Source: Haematobia irritans (taxonomy: Eukaryota; Arthropoda; Insecta; Diptera; Muscidae). From it: a stretch of DNA of 64,000 nt. Of the stretch, positions 1 through 12,238 are shown piece after piece. Location of the stretch: NCBI RefSeq assembly GCF_050003625.1, contig NC_134400.1:52518066-52582065 (forward strand), written 5' to 3'. The translations under genes were made by a program, and so were the position numbers. Under the pieces are notes generated by a model, which saw only the letters and a list, made by a program, of their open reading frames with translations, was not told the origin of the DNA and searched no databases. The first letter of the stretch is position 1. Each line of letters begins with the position of its first letter.

Positions 1-1734
1 ATGCTTGCCGCATCCATTTATCTAGAGCATGTAATTGTTGCGAAAACCATGTAGTTTGTCTTTGTAAAAATACTTTTTGAGAAGAGAAAAATGTATGCTG
101 ACAGTAAGCATTTAAATGGTTCTCAAATGCCGCAAACATGTTATATTATTTAAATGAAAGAATTTGAAACCATTACATGGTAGGGAAAATCATGTACCTG
201 ACCATTCAATTTTTTTACTTTTTTACAGGGAAAAAGTATTTTTATAGGTTACGTCTATGTCTAGAACCATTACATGGCCAAAAAGACCATGTACATTGTT
301 TTCGTGACCATTTAATTTTCACAATTTTTTGCAGCGAAAAGAATTTTATAAAAACATTGAGCAGGTACACACGATTTTCATTTTGCGCGTCAATCGTGAG
401 TTGATTGTTTCTTGGAATGGACTGAGAATACGTAATTATTGTGGTTTGTGTTAATTTATTTATTCAGAAGTGGCACGTGGTTTTATGTGAATACAAAAAA
501 GGAAAGTGTAATTGAAAAAAAAAAAACAAATTACCTGTTTTTTGTTCTGCATTTGCATGATATAATTATTTGCAGTTACATGATGTCCGCGTGTGTGCAT
601 TTGATGAGTACGAAGTAAATACCCTGCCAACATTTTTTGAATTTGGGGACTCTTTTGCGAATCCCCACTACGTCGAAAACAATCATATACGACATCAAAA
701 ACTCGTCGGAAAAGCGCCGTCACTATTGAGAAGTTGTACCACGCCAAGTTACTACAAAAATGTTTCGCATGAGTGCAATTATTAGGTGCCTTTATAGATC
801 AATTTAGAACGACGCCAATAAGGGACCCTCCAAACAATCAGAAAAAGTGCATTTTAAGATAGTTGTGAAAGAATCATTGTGGTCGAGTAAAACACGTTTG
901 TTTAGATATTTATTAATTTGATTAAACATTTACAAATTCTTAAAAATATAACATTTATACCACTATCACATTACATTTAACATAATTTTTGGCATTAATG
1001 ATGATGTTGAGTTACAAGTAGCGAGTTACATGTTGCTGCGTCTATCAACCAGTGTTTTTATTCCATGGAGGCAGCGTGTCTGTAAAATATCTGAAAAACA
1101 ATCACTTTATTCCATTTGGAAAATCACCAAATTGTTCACCAATATACCTTTCACAATTTTAAGCGTATAATCTATGTTTTCAGAACTTTATTTTCGTTTT
1201 TATTTAATTAAAATATAACAAGCTGGTTGCGCTTGGCGTTTCACAAAAAAAATGGCTTTTTTAACGGTAGGGATGGCAAATTACTTGCATGTACTTTTTG
1301 ATGTACCTTTTCATGATGGTTGAAGTGACATTTACGAGTCTGTGGTAACGATGAGGTTGAAATGGAACTTTGAAATGCTGGCAGGGTATGGAATGATTAC
1401 TTATTGTTGAAAATGAACCAAAATAGAGTATGTAAAAATATGTGATGTTTGCTTGTACGACATTATAATGTGTTTTCTTTTTTCTGAAGTGGCGTCCTTT
1501 TTCGACGACGAAAAAAGTTTTTTCATAAAAATCAAAACATTTTAGGTTGTGGCCATGTTTTTTTAACTGGAAGAAAACATTTTTGACGAATACCATAACA
1601 TTTTAGATTGTGGCCATTGTATTTTGATTCAAACAAATTTCTTTTTATCAATATAATAACATATTAGATCAGGACAATTTTATTTTTCTTAGAACCATGT
1701 TCATTGAGCCAACATGTTTGTAGTTAAAAATGGT
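1..1734. other. AT-rich stretch, no gene recognised
   Basis: No coding signal stands out. Two sub-regions (about 1-400 and 1480-1710) contain loosely repeated blocks around ACATGG/CCATTACATGG motifs at roughly 70-100 bp spacing; in 1480-1710 the blocks read as ACATTTTAGGTTGTGGCCA variants, which resemble the reverse complement of the left blocks only weakly. They could be decayed ends of one foldback-like element, but I could not establish this. The short open frames (for example 570-785) have no recognisable domain. Confidence 0.4.
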
Positions 1735-1737
1735 ATA

Positions 1738-2466
1738 ATAATAAAATCTTGACAAAATTTTGTATGGTAATAAAATTTTGACAAAATTTTCAATAGTAAT
1801 AAAATTTTGACAAAATTTTCTATAGAAATAAAATTTTGGTAGATTATTTTTTGGGATCGACTATATATAACTATAGACCGATATGGACCAATTTTGGCAT
1901 GGTTGTTAGCGGCCATATACTAGCGCAATGTACCACGTGCCAAATTTCAACCGGATCGGGTGAATGTTGCTCTTCCAAGGGGCTCCGGAGATCAAATCTG
2001 GGGATCGGTTTACCAAAGTTTGCATTTGGCTACATATAATTATGGACCGATATGGACCAATTCCTGCATGGTCAGAGACCATATACTAACACCACGAACG
2101 GATGAATTTTGCTCATACATGAGGCTCCGGAAGTCAAATCTGGGGATCGGATCGGATGAAATTTGCTTCTCTTAGAGGCTCCGCAAGCCAAATCTGGGGA
2201 TCGGTTTATAAGGGGGCTATACGTAAAAGTGGCCCCATTTTGCAATACCATCCGACCTATATCAATAACAACTACTTGTGCCAAGTTTTATTAGCTTGTT
2301 TTGTTCGGAAGTTAGCGTTATTTCAACAGACGGACGGACGGGCGGACATTCTTAGATCGACTCAGAATTTCACCACGACCCAGAATATATATACTTTATG
2401 GGGTCTTAGAGCAATATTTCGATGTGTTACAAACGGAATACCCTCCTATGGTGGAGGGTATAAAAA
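1738..2466 (+). repeat. Family A hairpin-ended repeat, short copy
   Basis: Starts with three to four units of the 29-bp AAAATTTTGAC minisatellite (1738-1840), followed by degenerate 153-bp units (ATGGACCAATTTTxGCATGG, GGCTCCGGAxxTCAAATCTGG, GGATCGG). The conserved 3' module is complete: CCATCCGACCTA, GGACGGACGG microsatellite near 2330, GATCGACTCAGAATTTCACC, ATATATACTTTATGGGGTC, and a 3' hairpin ending GGAGGGTATAAAAA. The 5' ACAAGTATATACGGCC end is missing. Non-coding; no protein is expected from the open frames. Confidence 0.8.
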
Positions 2467-2636
2467 TTATTTTTGAACCAACAACACAGTCCATTTCGTT
2501 TATATCAAGCACTGTTCTTTTCTGACTTTAAGACTTTAATAAGACACATTTTACAGTTCATATTAAAAATTTAATATAGTATGTAATGTTGAACATCTTT
2601 TCGGAATCTTTCGAACATATCTGGAATATATGTAAA

Positions 2637-4707
2637 ACAAGTAAGTAAAGTATAAAGTCGGGCGGGGCCGACTATATCATACCCTAAACCACCATTACAG
2701 AATTAGTAATCATAAGCATTTGTGGGGTAGCATATAGGTCTGGGAGATAAACCGCAGTTGCATATTTAAGAAAATTAAGTGGTACATGTCTATGGGTGCT
2801 TTGTGTCAATCTGACTATAGCTCATAGTCAATATTGCCAGGGAAAATGTTCGGTTTACCCTACAAAGACAAAAAAAGTTCCCTACTTTCCCATACATTTT
2901 CCAAACAATTTTCCCTACTATATTTTTCGTTATATTTAAAAAATTTTACAAAACAAAAATGGTTCTAAGTACTTTATTATCTTAAAACATGAATATGCAA
3001 TGTATATAACTTAGAATATATATTTGTATTACCACCACGGTTGCCACAGTTGGTAGAATTCTACCCAAATTAGTAATCTTTTTTGTTAAATCTCTATAAA
3101 AATACAATTTTGGAAAAAGTTTCTATAAACAAATTTTTGTGAGAAATTTTTCTACAGAAATAAAATTTTGACAATAAATTCTATAGAAATAAAATTTTGA
3201 GAAAAAATTCCACAGAAATAAAATTTTGAGAAAAATTTTTATAGAAATAATATTTTGAAAAAAATGTCTACAGAAATACAATTTTGACAAAATGTTCTAT
3301 AGAAATAAAATGTTGACAAAATTTTCTACAGGAATAAAGTTTACCACACATTGTTAAAGATCAAGCCTTGCCGGCTTCTAATTTCCTCCTCTAGAGGCAC
3401 CAAAATGTAAAAATTATTACAAATTGTGTTGAGTGAAAATGTCCTACATTGTGGCCCTACGTCCCTACAAGACGCTAAATATTAGAAAAACCATACATAT
3501 AGGGAATTTCCCCTACTTCTAGCAACACTGGCTGTGTTGATATTGCGCCTACGGAGCTAGTATGTCACTAATATTGAGCCCATTATTAAAAAAGAGAAAA
3601 TCTTTAAATTAGTGTGGGTAATAAATACAAATTTGTAAAAATCGAGCAATATTCTTATGTAAGAGCTACAAGTACGTATAAGTACGATCGGCTAGTACAT
3701 CGAAATTTGAGATTTGAGTAACATTGTTTAATATATAAAAGTACTATGGCCAAATTTGGGAAAATGGAGCGATGCATATATATGGAAGCTATATCTAAAT
3801 CTGAACCAATTTGCATAATATTTTGCGGGTTTGATTAATACCACAAAAGGTTACCTTGTGCAAGATTTGAGTAAGATCAGTTAGGAAATGAGGCCTGTAT
3901 GGTCAAACATAAAGTTATTAGGGGCGAATTTTTCAAAATCGGGCGATACATATATGGGAGCTATATCTAAATTTGAACCGATTTCGATGAAATTTTGCAC
4001 ATATAGTTAGTACTATAGAGGACTGGATCTAGCCAACTTTTAGTAAGATCGGTTAATAAATAAGGGTTCTATGGCCAAATTTGGGAAAATCGGGCTATAC
4101 ATATATATGGGAGCTATATCTAAATCTGAACCGATTTCGACGATTTTTTGCACATAAAGTTGGCTAAATAGAAGATTCTATTTAGCCAACTTTGAGTAAG
4201 ATCGGATTATAAATAAAGGTTTTGTGGCCAAATTTGGGAAAATCGGGCGATACATATATATGAGAGCTATATCTAAATCTGAACCGATTTGGATGAAATT
4301 TTGCAGACTTGAAGGGCGATGGAAAAGATTACCTTTTGCCAAATTTGGTGACGATCCGTTGGAAAAAAATGCGCAACGTGACCCCATTTGTCGAAATCGG
4401 GCGATACATATATATGGGAGCTATATCTAAATTTGATCCGATTTCTTCCAAATTCAATAGCGTTCGTCCTTGTGCCCAAAAAACTCTCTGTACCAAATTT
4501 CATCAAAATCGGTTAATAATTGCGACCGGAATCCTGTGAACAACAAATACATGGACAGACGGACGGGCGGACGGACACCAAGCGCTAGATCGACTCAGGA
4601 GGTGATCGGTATATATTTTATGGGGTCTAAAATCAATATTTCTGGTAGACACATTTTTTGGCCGAACTTATTATACCCTGACCACTATGTGGTTTAGGGT
4701 ATAAAAA
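2637..4707 (+). repeat. Family B hairpin-ended repeat with internal insertion
   Basis: Left end ACAAGTAAGTAAAGTATAAA followed by the GC hairpin GTCGGGCGGGGCCGAC; right end is a hairpin (TATACCCTGACCACTATG, then GGTTTAGGGTATAAAA). Inside are tandem units with ATATATGGGAGCTATATCTA and ATCTGAACCGATTTCG at about 150-bp spacing (3770-4450), a GGACGGGCGGAC microsatellite near 4560, and the CGACTCAGG core. Segment 2840-3535 is foreign: it starts near TTGCCAGGGAAAA, ends near CTAGCAACACTGGC and carries 29-bp minisatellite units. Non-coding; resembles mini-me/DINE-1-like repeats of Diptera in architecture, not shown by alignment. Confidence 0.75.
3080..3345. repeat. 29-bp minisatellite array (AAAATTTTGAC type)
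   Basis: About eight to nine units of consensus AATAAAATTTTGACAAAATT followed by TTCTATAGA, period 29 bp, with scattered substitutions. Lies in the foreign segment inside the B copy. Same unit recurs at 1738, 26400, 30430, 41695, 45450, 53060, 58530 and 61330. Confidence 0.85.
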
Positions 4708-5200
4708 ACTTTTTGATGTTCGGTCGATGCAGGGATCGAACCCACGACACTGCATCGACCGAAGGCGAACTTAGCAACCACTGATCCACGGTGCCCAACT
4801 AAATGCATGTTTCTGTTAAGTAAAGTTTGTTTAATCGACTTGTGGACGCCGCAAGCTATGTTATGCTATATAAATATAAGTTATATGGATAATTGTCTAT
4901 TGATGACAATAACAGCTACATAGCTCAATGGATAGTGTGTTGGCTTACAAATTGCATGGTCCGCGGTTCGATTCTCCGTCCAGGTGAAAGGTAAAATTTA
5001 AAAAAACTATAAAATCTAATAATTTCTTCTACATTGTTTGTATTACAGAAATAAATTTGCTAAGAACTAAAAAACCTCGTGGAAGGAGAAAGATGTGAGG
5101 GAAAATGCAATTAGCCAAAAAAGATTGTTTTTCTGAGTTAGTCTTTGTGAAATTGTTTTTACATCCTGAAAAAGAATAAACGTTTATCGCATAAAGTATA

Positions 5201-5505
5201 TGCTTTTCTTCCAAATAAACTTCCTTACAGCGAAAAGCAAATGAGAAACGAACTTTGTTTGTCTAAAATTACGTTTGGGAGGAAAGATATATTTTTTTTG
5301 CCTGTAGGTACCTAAATGCAAACCTGCAGAAGCACAATTATAGGCCTTCACCAGGTAAGCTAGAAAAACTCAATACATCGAACCTAATTATTTGTGTAAG
5401 ATATGATCAAATATCTGATAGTGTTAGATAACATACTTAAGATTAACCGTAGACAACAATTGCCACACCAAAGAGAGAACTCAAGAGACTTTTAGATGGG
5501 CTCTA
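5201..5505. other. No gene seen
   Basis: AT-rich spacer between two family C copies. No open frame of note, no recognisable repeat. Confidence 0.4.
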
Positions 5506-8345
5506 TACACCCTCAAAAAAATCGCTTCTGTAACATATACTCCCAAACATATTTTGCTTCAAGCCTATAAATTTTTGGGTATTGCCCAAACATTTATATG
5601 TTTGATTTCTTCCAATATATAATATGTTTGGAAGCATATTGGGTAGTCTAAGTTCCAAACATTTTGTATTTTTCCATCCAAATTCAATAATGTTGTCTTC
5701 CAAAAAACTATATGTTATTATGTGAACATATAATATGTTTGGAGCCATTTTGGACCCAAAAATATTATATGCTGAGAAGAATTTTCTCCCAAAGAATATT
5801 GTGCTCAAAATTTTTTTTCTGCCTAATTGTATATTGCCTCACATTTTTTTCACTTCCATGAGTTTTTTTAGTTCTTAGCACCTTTTTCTGTAATACAAAC
5901 ATTCTAGAAGAAATTATTAAATTTTATAATTTTTTTTTCAATTTTACCTTTTGCCGGACGGGGATTCGAACAGCGGACCACACAGTTTGTAAGCCAGCAC
6001 ACTAACCACGTAGCTACGTAGCTGTTATGGTCATCAAGAGATAATTATCGTTATAAGTTATATTTATATAGCATAGCTTGCGGCGCCCACGAGCCGATGC
6101 AAACATAACATTGTTTAACAACATAACATTGTTAAACATACAATAGTTGGCAGCGTGGAGCAGTGGTTGGTCGTCCGCCTTGCGTGACAGGGCACCTGGG
6201 TTCGATCCCTGCTTCGACCAACACCATTTTTTTTTATATATTTTTTAACATATATTCCAGATACGTTCGGAAGTTCCCGAAACGTGTTCAGCATTACATA
6301 CTATTATATTAAATATTTACTACGAAATTGTAAAGTGTGTTTTATAAAAGACTTAAAGTCAGAAAAGAAAAGTGCTTGAAAAAACGAAATGGGCTGAGTT
6401 CAAAACAAATATTATTTTTTTATTGCAACAATAAAAATTGTGTAACAAATAAAGGTTTTTGCATACAAGTTTAAAATTTTCGAAGAAATTCAAAAACTCT
6501 TACAAAAGAAGAACGTGAATTCGAGTATATATAAATATTTTTCCATCGAATCCTAAGGTTAACGATAACCATTCAAAAGCACATTATATTTAAATTCTAA
6601 ACAGTAATTTTAAAACAGCACATAAATTTATTTTGGTGTGAACAATTGTTTGCTAGCTTGTTACACCATTAATTTAGAAATACAAATAAATATGAATTTT
6701 TATTAACGAATAATTTTGTACTTAATTTAATTCTTAAGGCCGGTATAAATTGGTATTATCGCATTAAAATGGCCATGTTTACCCTTTTACTTTTCTTTAA
6801 TAATTTCTTTTAAAGAAAATAAACTTATTCAATTGTTGCTTTGGATCTTTCCCCACCATGTTATAATACAATTTACCGGAAAAAGTTGTAATGTTATTCT
6901 GGTTTTGTCGCTAAAATGAGAAATAATTTTAGCGGCAAAACTCGAACTCAATGCCCGCTTTTATTTTCGAAAAAATCCGTCAACTCCTCTTGGACTACTC
7001 ATTAATAAAGAGGAAATAATCTTTGTTTTTATAGATCTTACTGTTTAATTTTTCACTGTTTCGCCCTGTTTTCATTTTACTTTCACAACTCTAAAAAGAG
7101 TGCACAGAGTCCAAAGAGTTCATGTCCTTAAAATAAGAATACAACTTTTGCTTAGCTTAGAAGATATTTCTCTAATATAAAGTTTTATCCATGTTCAAAG
7201 GTCGATACTTTCAATGAAGTCGCGTTGTCGTTATAATTAAGTGATTTGACTTAAAAATGGGTATCATAACATGAAAGAACAAATTTTTGGACTAAGGTCA
7301 ACTTGACTTTAATAATTCAGAAAAATTCTTTAAAATGAATGAAACTGTCTTTAAATTTGTTGCATTTGTGCATCTTGACTACAAGGCAAAAATCATTAAA
7401 AAATAGGATATGTTTTTCAGTACTTTATTTTAAAGACATTTTTTATTTGAAACATAGCATAATTTCTACTGGAAGTCTTTTTTTAACGGACATTTTATAG
7501 CATATGAAAAAAAGCTGAAAAAGCGAAAAATTTAAATGTGCTTCGTAGAGTCAAGTACACAAAACCCCATTTAAAAGAGAATTGTGTCTTAAAATCATCC
7601 TTACTTGTATTCTCCGCTTCTTTGGTTCGGAATCAATACCAAAATTGTTAAAGTGGAGACACAATCTTTGGAACCGGACATGCTTTTTGTTCAATGTATA
7701 GTGCCCTTTCTTTAGTTTTTATGAAGATCCCTTTAATTACCTTTATTTTAATATTTTGACTTACTCGTCCTACGTTCCGATTTGTTTTGACGAAACAAAA
7801 AAATTGTGCCCGTAATGCGAAAATGATAAACAAAACTCATGCTCTTTTTTCAAATATATTTTATCTTGGTTCCGAATGAATTTTCTCTCCGAATACTCAT
7901 TTTAATATTTTACTTAAACATATACAATTCGTGGCGAAGTCTTATATCACAACATAATATGTAAATTTATACTTGTTTATATTCACACATAGTATTTTTC
8001 CTATATTTAATGAAATTTTCTTTGTGTATATATATTTGTAATGCGCCAATTGGTTACTTTCATTATTTTACTTCCAGCATGCACTTTGTCTCTCTTTGTA
8101 AACACATATATGTTTATGGGCTATTTCTAAATTAATATATGTTTGCATCCAAGCATATTATATTTACAAACATTTTATGTCCCAAACATAATATGTTCTA
8201 ACATATTAACATATATGTCCCAAACATATTATGCTAGTTTATGAACATTATATGTTTGCACTCAAAAATATTGTGTTTAAAAATTTGAGTTCCAAACATA
8301 TAATGTTTATAACCAAACATATGAAAAACAGTCTTTTTCGTCCGT
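5506..8345 (-). mobile_element. Family C element, long copy
   Basis: Left end CACCCTCAAAAAAATCGCTT, right end reverse-complements to a CAC-type terminus next to TA; TA flanks both sides. Subterminal zones (5530-5790 and 8100-8330) are packed with short ATATGTTTGG / CCAAACATAT motifs in both orientations. Core: minus-strand tRNA-like module about 5945-6025 (box B complement GGGGATTCGAAC) and plus-strand module 6148-6222 with TGGAGCAGTGG at 6156 and GGTTCGATCCC at 6199, followed by a T-run from 6228. A D-type MITE is nested at about 7090-7697. No transposase is visible, so this is probably non-autonomous. Confidence 0.75.
7090..7697 (+). mobile_element. D-type MITE nested in family C
   Basis: About 600 bp closely similar in layout to the better-preserved copy at 13678-14303: TTCATGTCCTTAAAATA, CTCTAATATAAAGTTTT, TTCAATGAAGTCG, GTATCATAACATGAAAGAA, CTTGTATTCTCCGCTTCTTT, GACATGCTTTTT in the same order. 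Ends are degraded (CACAGAGTCC at left, GTTCAATG at right) next to TA. No coding potential. Confidence 0.7.
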
Positions 8346-9170
8346 GTACAGAATAGTGGTATGCTCGAACTACGACATACTGGACATACGAAATCATAAT
8401 TAGGCCCATCTTAACATATTCGATTACCAGAAGTGATGAAGGCCGCTGAAGACGGATTCCAGACTGCCGATTCTGCGAACTTGGGATCATCTAGTGGAAA
8501 ATAATTGTAAAATTGATTCACTGAAAGCAGAGTTTCCTTTTCTGGGGAACGAAATTTTAAAACAAAGTTTTTTTAAGTTAAAAAATCTTTAAAAGCAAAA
8601 AGCAAGGCATGAGAATGAGACGACGGTAATGGGTACATAAGTGGTGGATCCAAATACAAGATGTAATTAAGAAACTCCACAGTATTTTCTATCTGGCTTT
8701 GGACATCAGTTATAAGTCCAGCAGCTACCTAGAGATGCCCCATTCGGTGAATCATTACGAGCCATCATAATCATACAATGGAATTAAACAGAATAAACAG
8801 AACTAGTCCATTGCACCGCATCAGATTTGTGTTTTGTGTGGCCGGCCTTAAGACTTTCTCCTATGAACAGAGTCCAATGTCGGCTAACTCGATTCCCAAG
8901 AGATGGGTAAAAACTTAATATTTGTTCCATAAGCTAAGGTTCATTTTCACATGGTATTTCAAACCAAAAGCGAAAATTAGCCCCAATTTTATTTTTGGGT
9001 TAATTATCATATTTAGTTACATTTTGTCGCCCCACTTTCGGGGTCCTGTTTCATATGGGTTTTGGGGCTCATTTTCCTGGAGCGCATTCTATTTTCGGAG
9101 TGAAATTTGGAGAAAATAGGAGTCAAGGAGTCGATAAGATATGGAGTAAAAATTGGATTTATTTACCACA
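8346..9170. other. No gene recognised
   Basis: Mixed-composition DNA between repeats. The plus strand around 8440-8500 reads briefly like protein (AAEDGFQTADSANLG) but is closed on both sides and has no recognisable family. Nothing else supported. Confidence 0.35.
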
Positions 9171-9590
9171 CTGAAAAAACAGTGAACCCTTTTCCATTGC
9201 AAAATGAACTAAACTGTAGTAATATTGACCATGATTTAGCCCTTAAGATTTTTTTCAACTTGTCTAGTTTATAATTCTCTTAAATTTTAGTTAATCTATA
9301 ACATTGTATTTTAGTTCATTTTTACAACACCATAAGATTTAATACCCCTACCAAGTTAAAAAGTCAGTATTATTAAGGTTTACTTGCTTATTTTTTGGGA
9401 AACTCGATAATAAAAATTGGTTAACAGTCTCTTTAAAATGTTTTACATTAAAAATATTAAATTGGTTTCTAAAAATATTTGATTAAAGTAATACTAAAAT
9501 AAGGTATTAAAAACATGTAATTTTGATAATAAAAAGGTCATAAAAACGTTAATACTCTAGTGAAAAGAAAGCCAATTTTTAAAGAAAACT
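9171..9590. mobile_element. G-type MITE-like terminus
   Basis: Begins CACTGAAAAAACAGTGAACC, the reverse complement of the terminus GTTCACTGTTTTTTCAGTG at 16257-16275. Interior shows paired AACTAAA/TTTAGTTCATTTTT motifs. The matching right end was not located with certainty; a similar terminus (GACACTTTTTTTTCTGTG) lies near 11672. Non-coding. Confidence 0.45.
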
Positions 9591-9593
9591 TAC

Positions 9594-9659
9594 CACTTCT
9601 CTACTAATTATACGCTGAGGAGAAATATTAAAATTGGCTCGAATCCATCTGGGGTTGCT
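9594..9659 (-). other. Exon-like unit 1 of a duplicated pair
   Basis: On the minus strand a 66-nt block is bounded upstream by ATTTAATTTAAG and downstream by a strong donor GTAAGT (complement of ACTTAC at 9588-9593). A similar block with the same bounds lies at 10431-10495, sharing CAACCCCAGATGGATTCG / TAACTCCAGATGAATTCG and a CCTCAGCGTATA / CCTCAACGTATA motif. The longest frame (ATPDGF..) hits a stop inside the block in both copies, so this may be a non-coding or decayed exon, or just a repeat with chance splice sites. Confidence 0.3.
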
Positions 9660-10430
9660 CTTAAATTAAATATTTTTTTACAACAAAGAAAAACATGAAA
9701 CTGTTTAAACAAAACAAAATATACTAATTAGCAAATAATAATATTCATAAAGAATATTATTTTTTAAAAGAAAACAACATTGAAAAAATAACACTTACTA
9801 GGCTGTCCATTACATCTCTTTTAAAGAGAACAGGTTCTCTTTTCGTCGTCGTATCTTTTTGTTCACTCTCTTTTTTTGGTGCCGTATTTTTATGTCCAAC
9901 AGGCTCTTTATGTACTCTATTTCAAAACAAAAACTCCTAGATTGATGGAATTTTATTTATTTAGTAGGAATTCGCCACAATTGTTCGTTCGCCACTAATT
10001 GTTTACTGGGTTAAATTTGTTGACAAATTAAAGGCCGGAACACAATTGCGACGTTTCGATGTACTGCGTACAAATTAGAAATAGATGTAATTGAACGTAC
10101 GACGTAAATACGCCAATACGTTGTCGTCGTTAATTGTGGGCGAGATCATAGGAACATGTGTGTCTTATTTTTTACAGCGTATTTTTGAATTTATTCTGGT
10201 TATTTTTTAAGAAAATGTGATTCTTTTTGTTTTTTATTGTTTTATCATATATTAATTTCGTTGTTTCTATCATTAGAAATTATAATTATTTTAATTTTAA
10301 CATCAATAAAATTATTAATTATTTAATAAAGAATTTTTTATTGTAAACTCTTTTTTAGTTAAAATGTTCTCTTATTTTAAAGCGAAAGTTCTCTTTTGAA
10401 AATTATCCATATGGAAACCCTAACACTTAC
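9660..10430. other. AT-rich spacer with a short inverted repeat
   Basis: No gene. A palindromic segment at about 10019-10140 has arms containing CACAATTGCGACG and CGTCGTTAATTGTG, which looks like a small MITE. The rest is AT-rich with CTCTTTTAAAGAGAAC-type short palindromes near 9818 and 10370. Confidence 0.35.
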
Positions 10431-10495
10431 CTATTTATGATTAAACTATACGTTGAGGTGTAACAAATAATTTTCCGAATTCATCTGGAGTTACT
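10431..10495 (-). other. Exon-like unit 2 of a duplicated pair
   Basis: A 65-nt minus-strand block with acceptor-like ATTCAATTTCAG before it and donor GTAAGT (complement at 10425-10430) after it. This copy has the better splice-site pair. Frame VTPDEFGKLF.. then runs into stops. Roughly 70 percent identical by eye to the unit at 9594-9659. Function unknown; no family recognised. Confidence 0.3.
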
Positions 10496-10619
10496 CTGAA
10501 ATTGAATATTTATGTTTTACATTGAATTATAAAAATTAAATTAGATAAAACAATTTCAATATACTTTCCATTTCAGCATTTTTTCCTAAATATTGAACAT
10601 TCTTAATAAATTTCTTCTA

Positions 10620-11110
10620 AGCTACCGATCATCACTTCGCCATTGTACACCTCATCGCTAAAATATTAATAACTTTCACTTAAAAGTTTTAATAAACAAA
10701 CACCAATATATGTCCCAAAAAAAAAACCAAAATATTCCATACCTTTATATTCCCTTGTTACATACTTGCTAAAAAGGTGCGACAGCCCACGCCAACGCCA
10801 ACTATACAACTGAAGCATGCCAAACAAAACCAAGCAAAACCAAAACTTTTCTACAACAACAAAAACACATGTGCCTTCATTGAAAACAACACCTCATCCA
10901 GACAAATAAACCATTCGCGAATAATAAACACACACACACAAACCAATGAAAGAACAAAAGTAAAAACAACCCCACCCTCAGATATACACAACATCCCCAT
11001 CACTCGCTACCATTTCTCATTATTGTATTGCATGCTCTCACTCTCAAAAAAATTTCAATTAATATCATCTTTACATTAAACATATTCCACTTTGACGAGT
11101 AAGATCTCTG
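10620..11110. other. Unique A/C-rich stretch, no gene
   Basis: The plus strand is unusually rich in A and C (CAAAACCAAGCAAAACCAAA, a CA microsatellite near 10928) with no T-run bias, unlike neighbouring TE DNA. It could be a UTR or promoter-proximal piece of a host gene, but there is no supporting coding frame. Confidence 0.3.
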
Positions 11111-11329
11111 TACTATGCATTAGTTCATCGCATCTGTCCACGATTTACTCTAAAAACAATATTCTTAAATGCATATCAGTATAAGAACGATGAAACGTTT
11201 AACTTAAAATTGGCAAAAACTTCATGAAATGATATCTACCCATTTTTGACGAAAATGTCTATAAATTTAATTACATGTGAACTATAAATATTTCATTGAG
11301 AAATGTTGTACCAACTATTATTAACTATA

Positions 11330-11685
11330 GGAATTGCGAGTAAGAAATTGCTATCCGCTTTCAAGTTCAGTTTTCGTAAAAAAAATATTTTCTCATACAA
11401 AAACTCTTTATAGTAAATTAGACTTATTATTTAGAAAGTATTTTACATTTCATAAGTAGTATGACGAAAGAATTTTTAACTACCAGTTAAGAAAATTTTT
11501 AAGGAAATGTCCATCGTATTTTGTAGGCTATGAACTAAACGATTGCTACTTAAAATTTGTAAAATTTCCTTTGGAGTAGTTAATTTTCGTTATAGATACG
11601 AAAAATGAACTAAAATTCTGGAAAATTCTTGTAATATATTATTTGAAAAATCTTCTTAAATTTACGAGACACTTTTTTTTCTGTG
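11330..11685. mobile_element. G-type MITE-like fragment
   Basis: Ends GACACTTTTTTTTCTGTG near 11685 and contains TGAACTAAACG and AATGAACTAAAATT motifs seen in other G-type copies (15787-16275, 36837-37077). Left boundary uncertain. Non-coding. Confidence 0.4.
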
Positions 11686-11887
11686 CATGTTTGCTCAATT
11701 TGGACATACATATGTAAGAAAGATATGTCAAAATCTGAGCCGATTGGGACCAAATGGGATAATTTAACATATTTTCCTAACTCCGAAACAATCTGTACCA
11801 AATTTGTTACAAGTCTGTAGAAAGTAAACTTTACTTTCTGCGCAAACTTTCAAGTAAATCGAAACGTATCTTTGGCCATATGAGTGT

Positions 11888-12165
11888 AGGTTAGGTCGAC
11901 AAAGTGATTCAGTTTGCCCTGTCTCATGTCGGTTGAAGTGCTCCTAAGCTAGTATTCGGCTTGTTGTGCGTTCCAATTTCTCCTTTCCATCGCACCAGTC
12001 TTTTAATCCAGGAACTCTGTGTCTGCAACAAATTCCCTAATTTGTTTCCAAGCTGAGCCAGCTCCTGAATCACATCTTCACTCTTTGCCTCGTAAAGGAT
12101 GGACAGTGACAAAGGTAGTCTCCAAGGTCTCATAATTCTCAAAACACGCCCTACATATTTTTTGC
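11888..12165 (-). pseudogene. Probable LINE 3' end fragment
   Basis: Read on the minus strand the sequence is broken coding DNA: ACFENYETLETTFVTVHPL in one frame, then AWKQIREFVADTEFLD, which has the look of the extreme C-terminus of a non-LTR retrotransposon ORF2 (an aromatic-rich IRxFxxxTxFLD helix). It then gives way to an untranslated tail ending in CGACCTAACCTACAC, comparable to the CCTAACCTAA tail of the clearer LINE fragment at 57210-57838. Several in-frame stops. Assignment rests on resemblance only. Confidence 0.4.
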
Positions 12166-12238
12166 GTGTACGTATTATATCAAAAATTAGAAAATTAATT
12201 GAACATATAAATCTAAAATGGCCAAATAATTAAATGAT

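Larger units (their letters stand above)
2467..5200 (+). mobile_element. Family C element, diverged, split by a B insertion
   Basis: The stretch 2467-2632 (CCATTTCGTTTATATCAAGC and following) matches the part of family C that in other copies lies just left of the tRNA-like core. The core resumes at about 4708 after B copy 2637-4707, so B sits inside C. Core: a minus-strand tRNA-like module at about 4716-4800 (box B seen as GGGATCGAACC) and a plus-strand module at 4914-4985 with box A TAGCTCAATGG at 4921 and box B GGTTCGATTCT at 4965, 44 nt apart. The right side fades by about 5200. No coding capacity. Confidence 0.65.

Noticed and set aside
10777..11079. 100-codon plus-strand frame in the A/C-rich stretch
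   Set aside because: Composition alone (few T, hence few stops) explains the open frame; the peptide is low-complexity and carries no motif.
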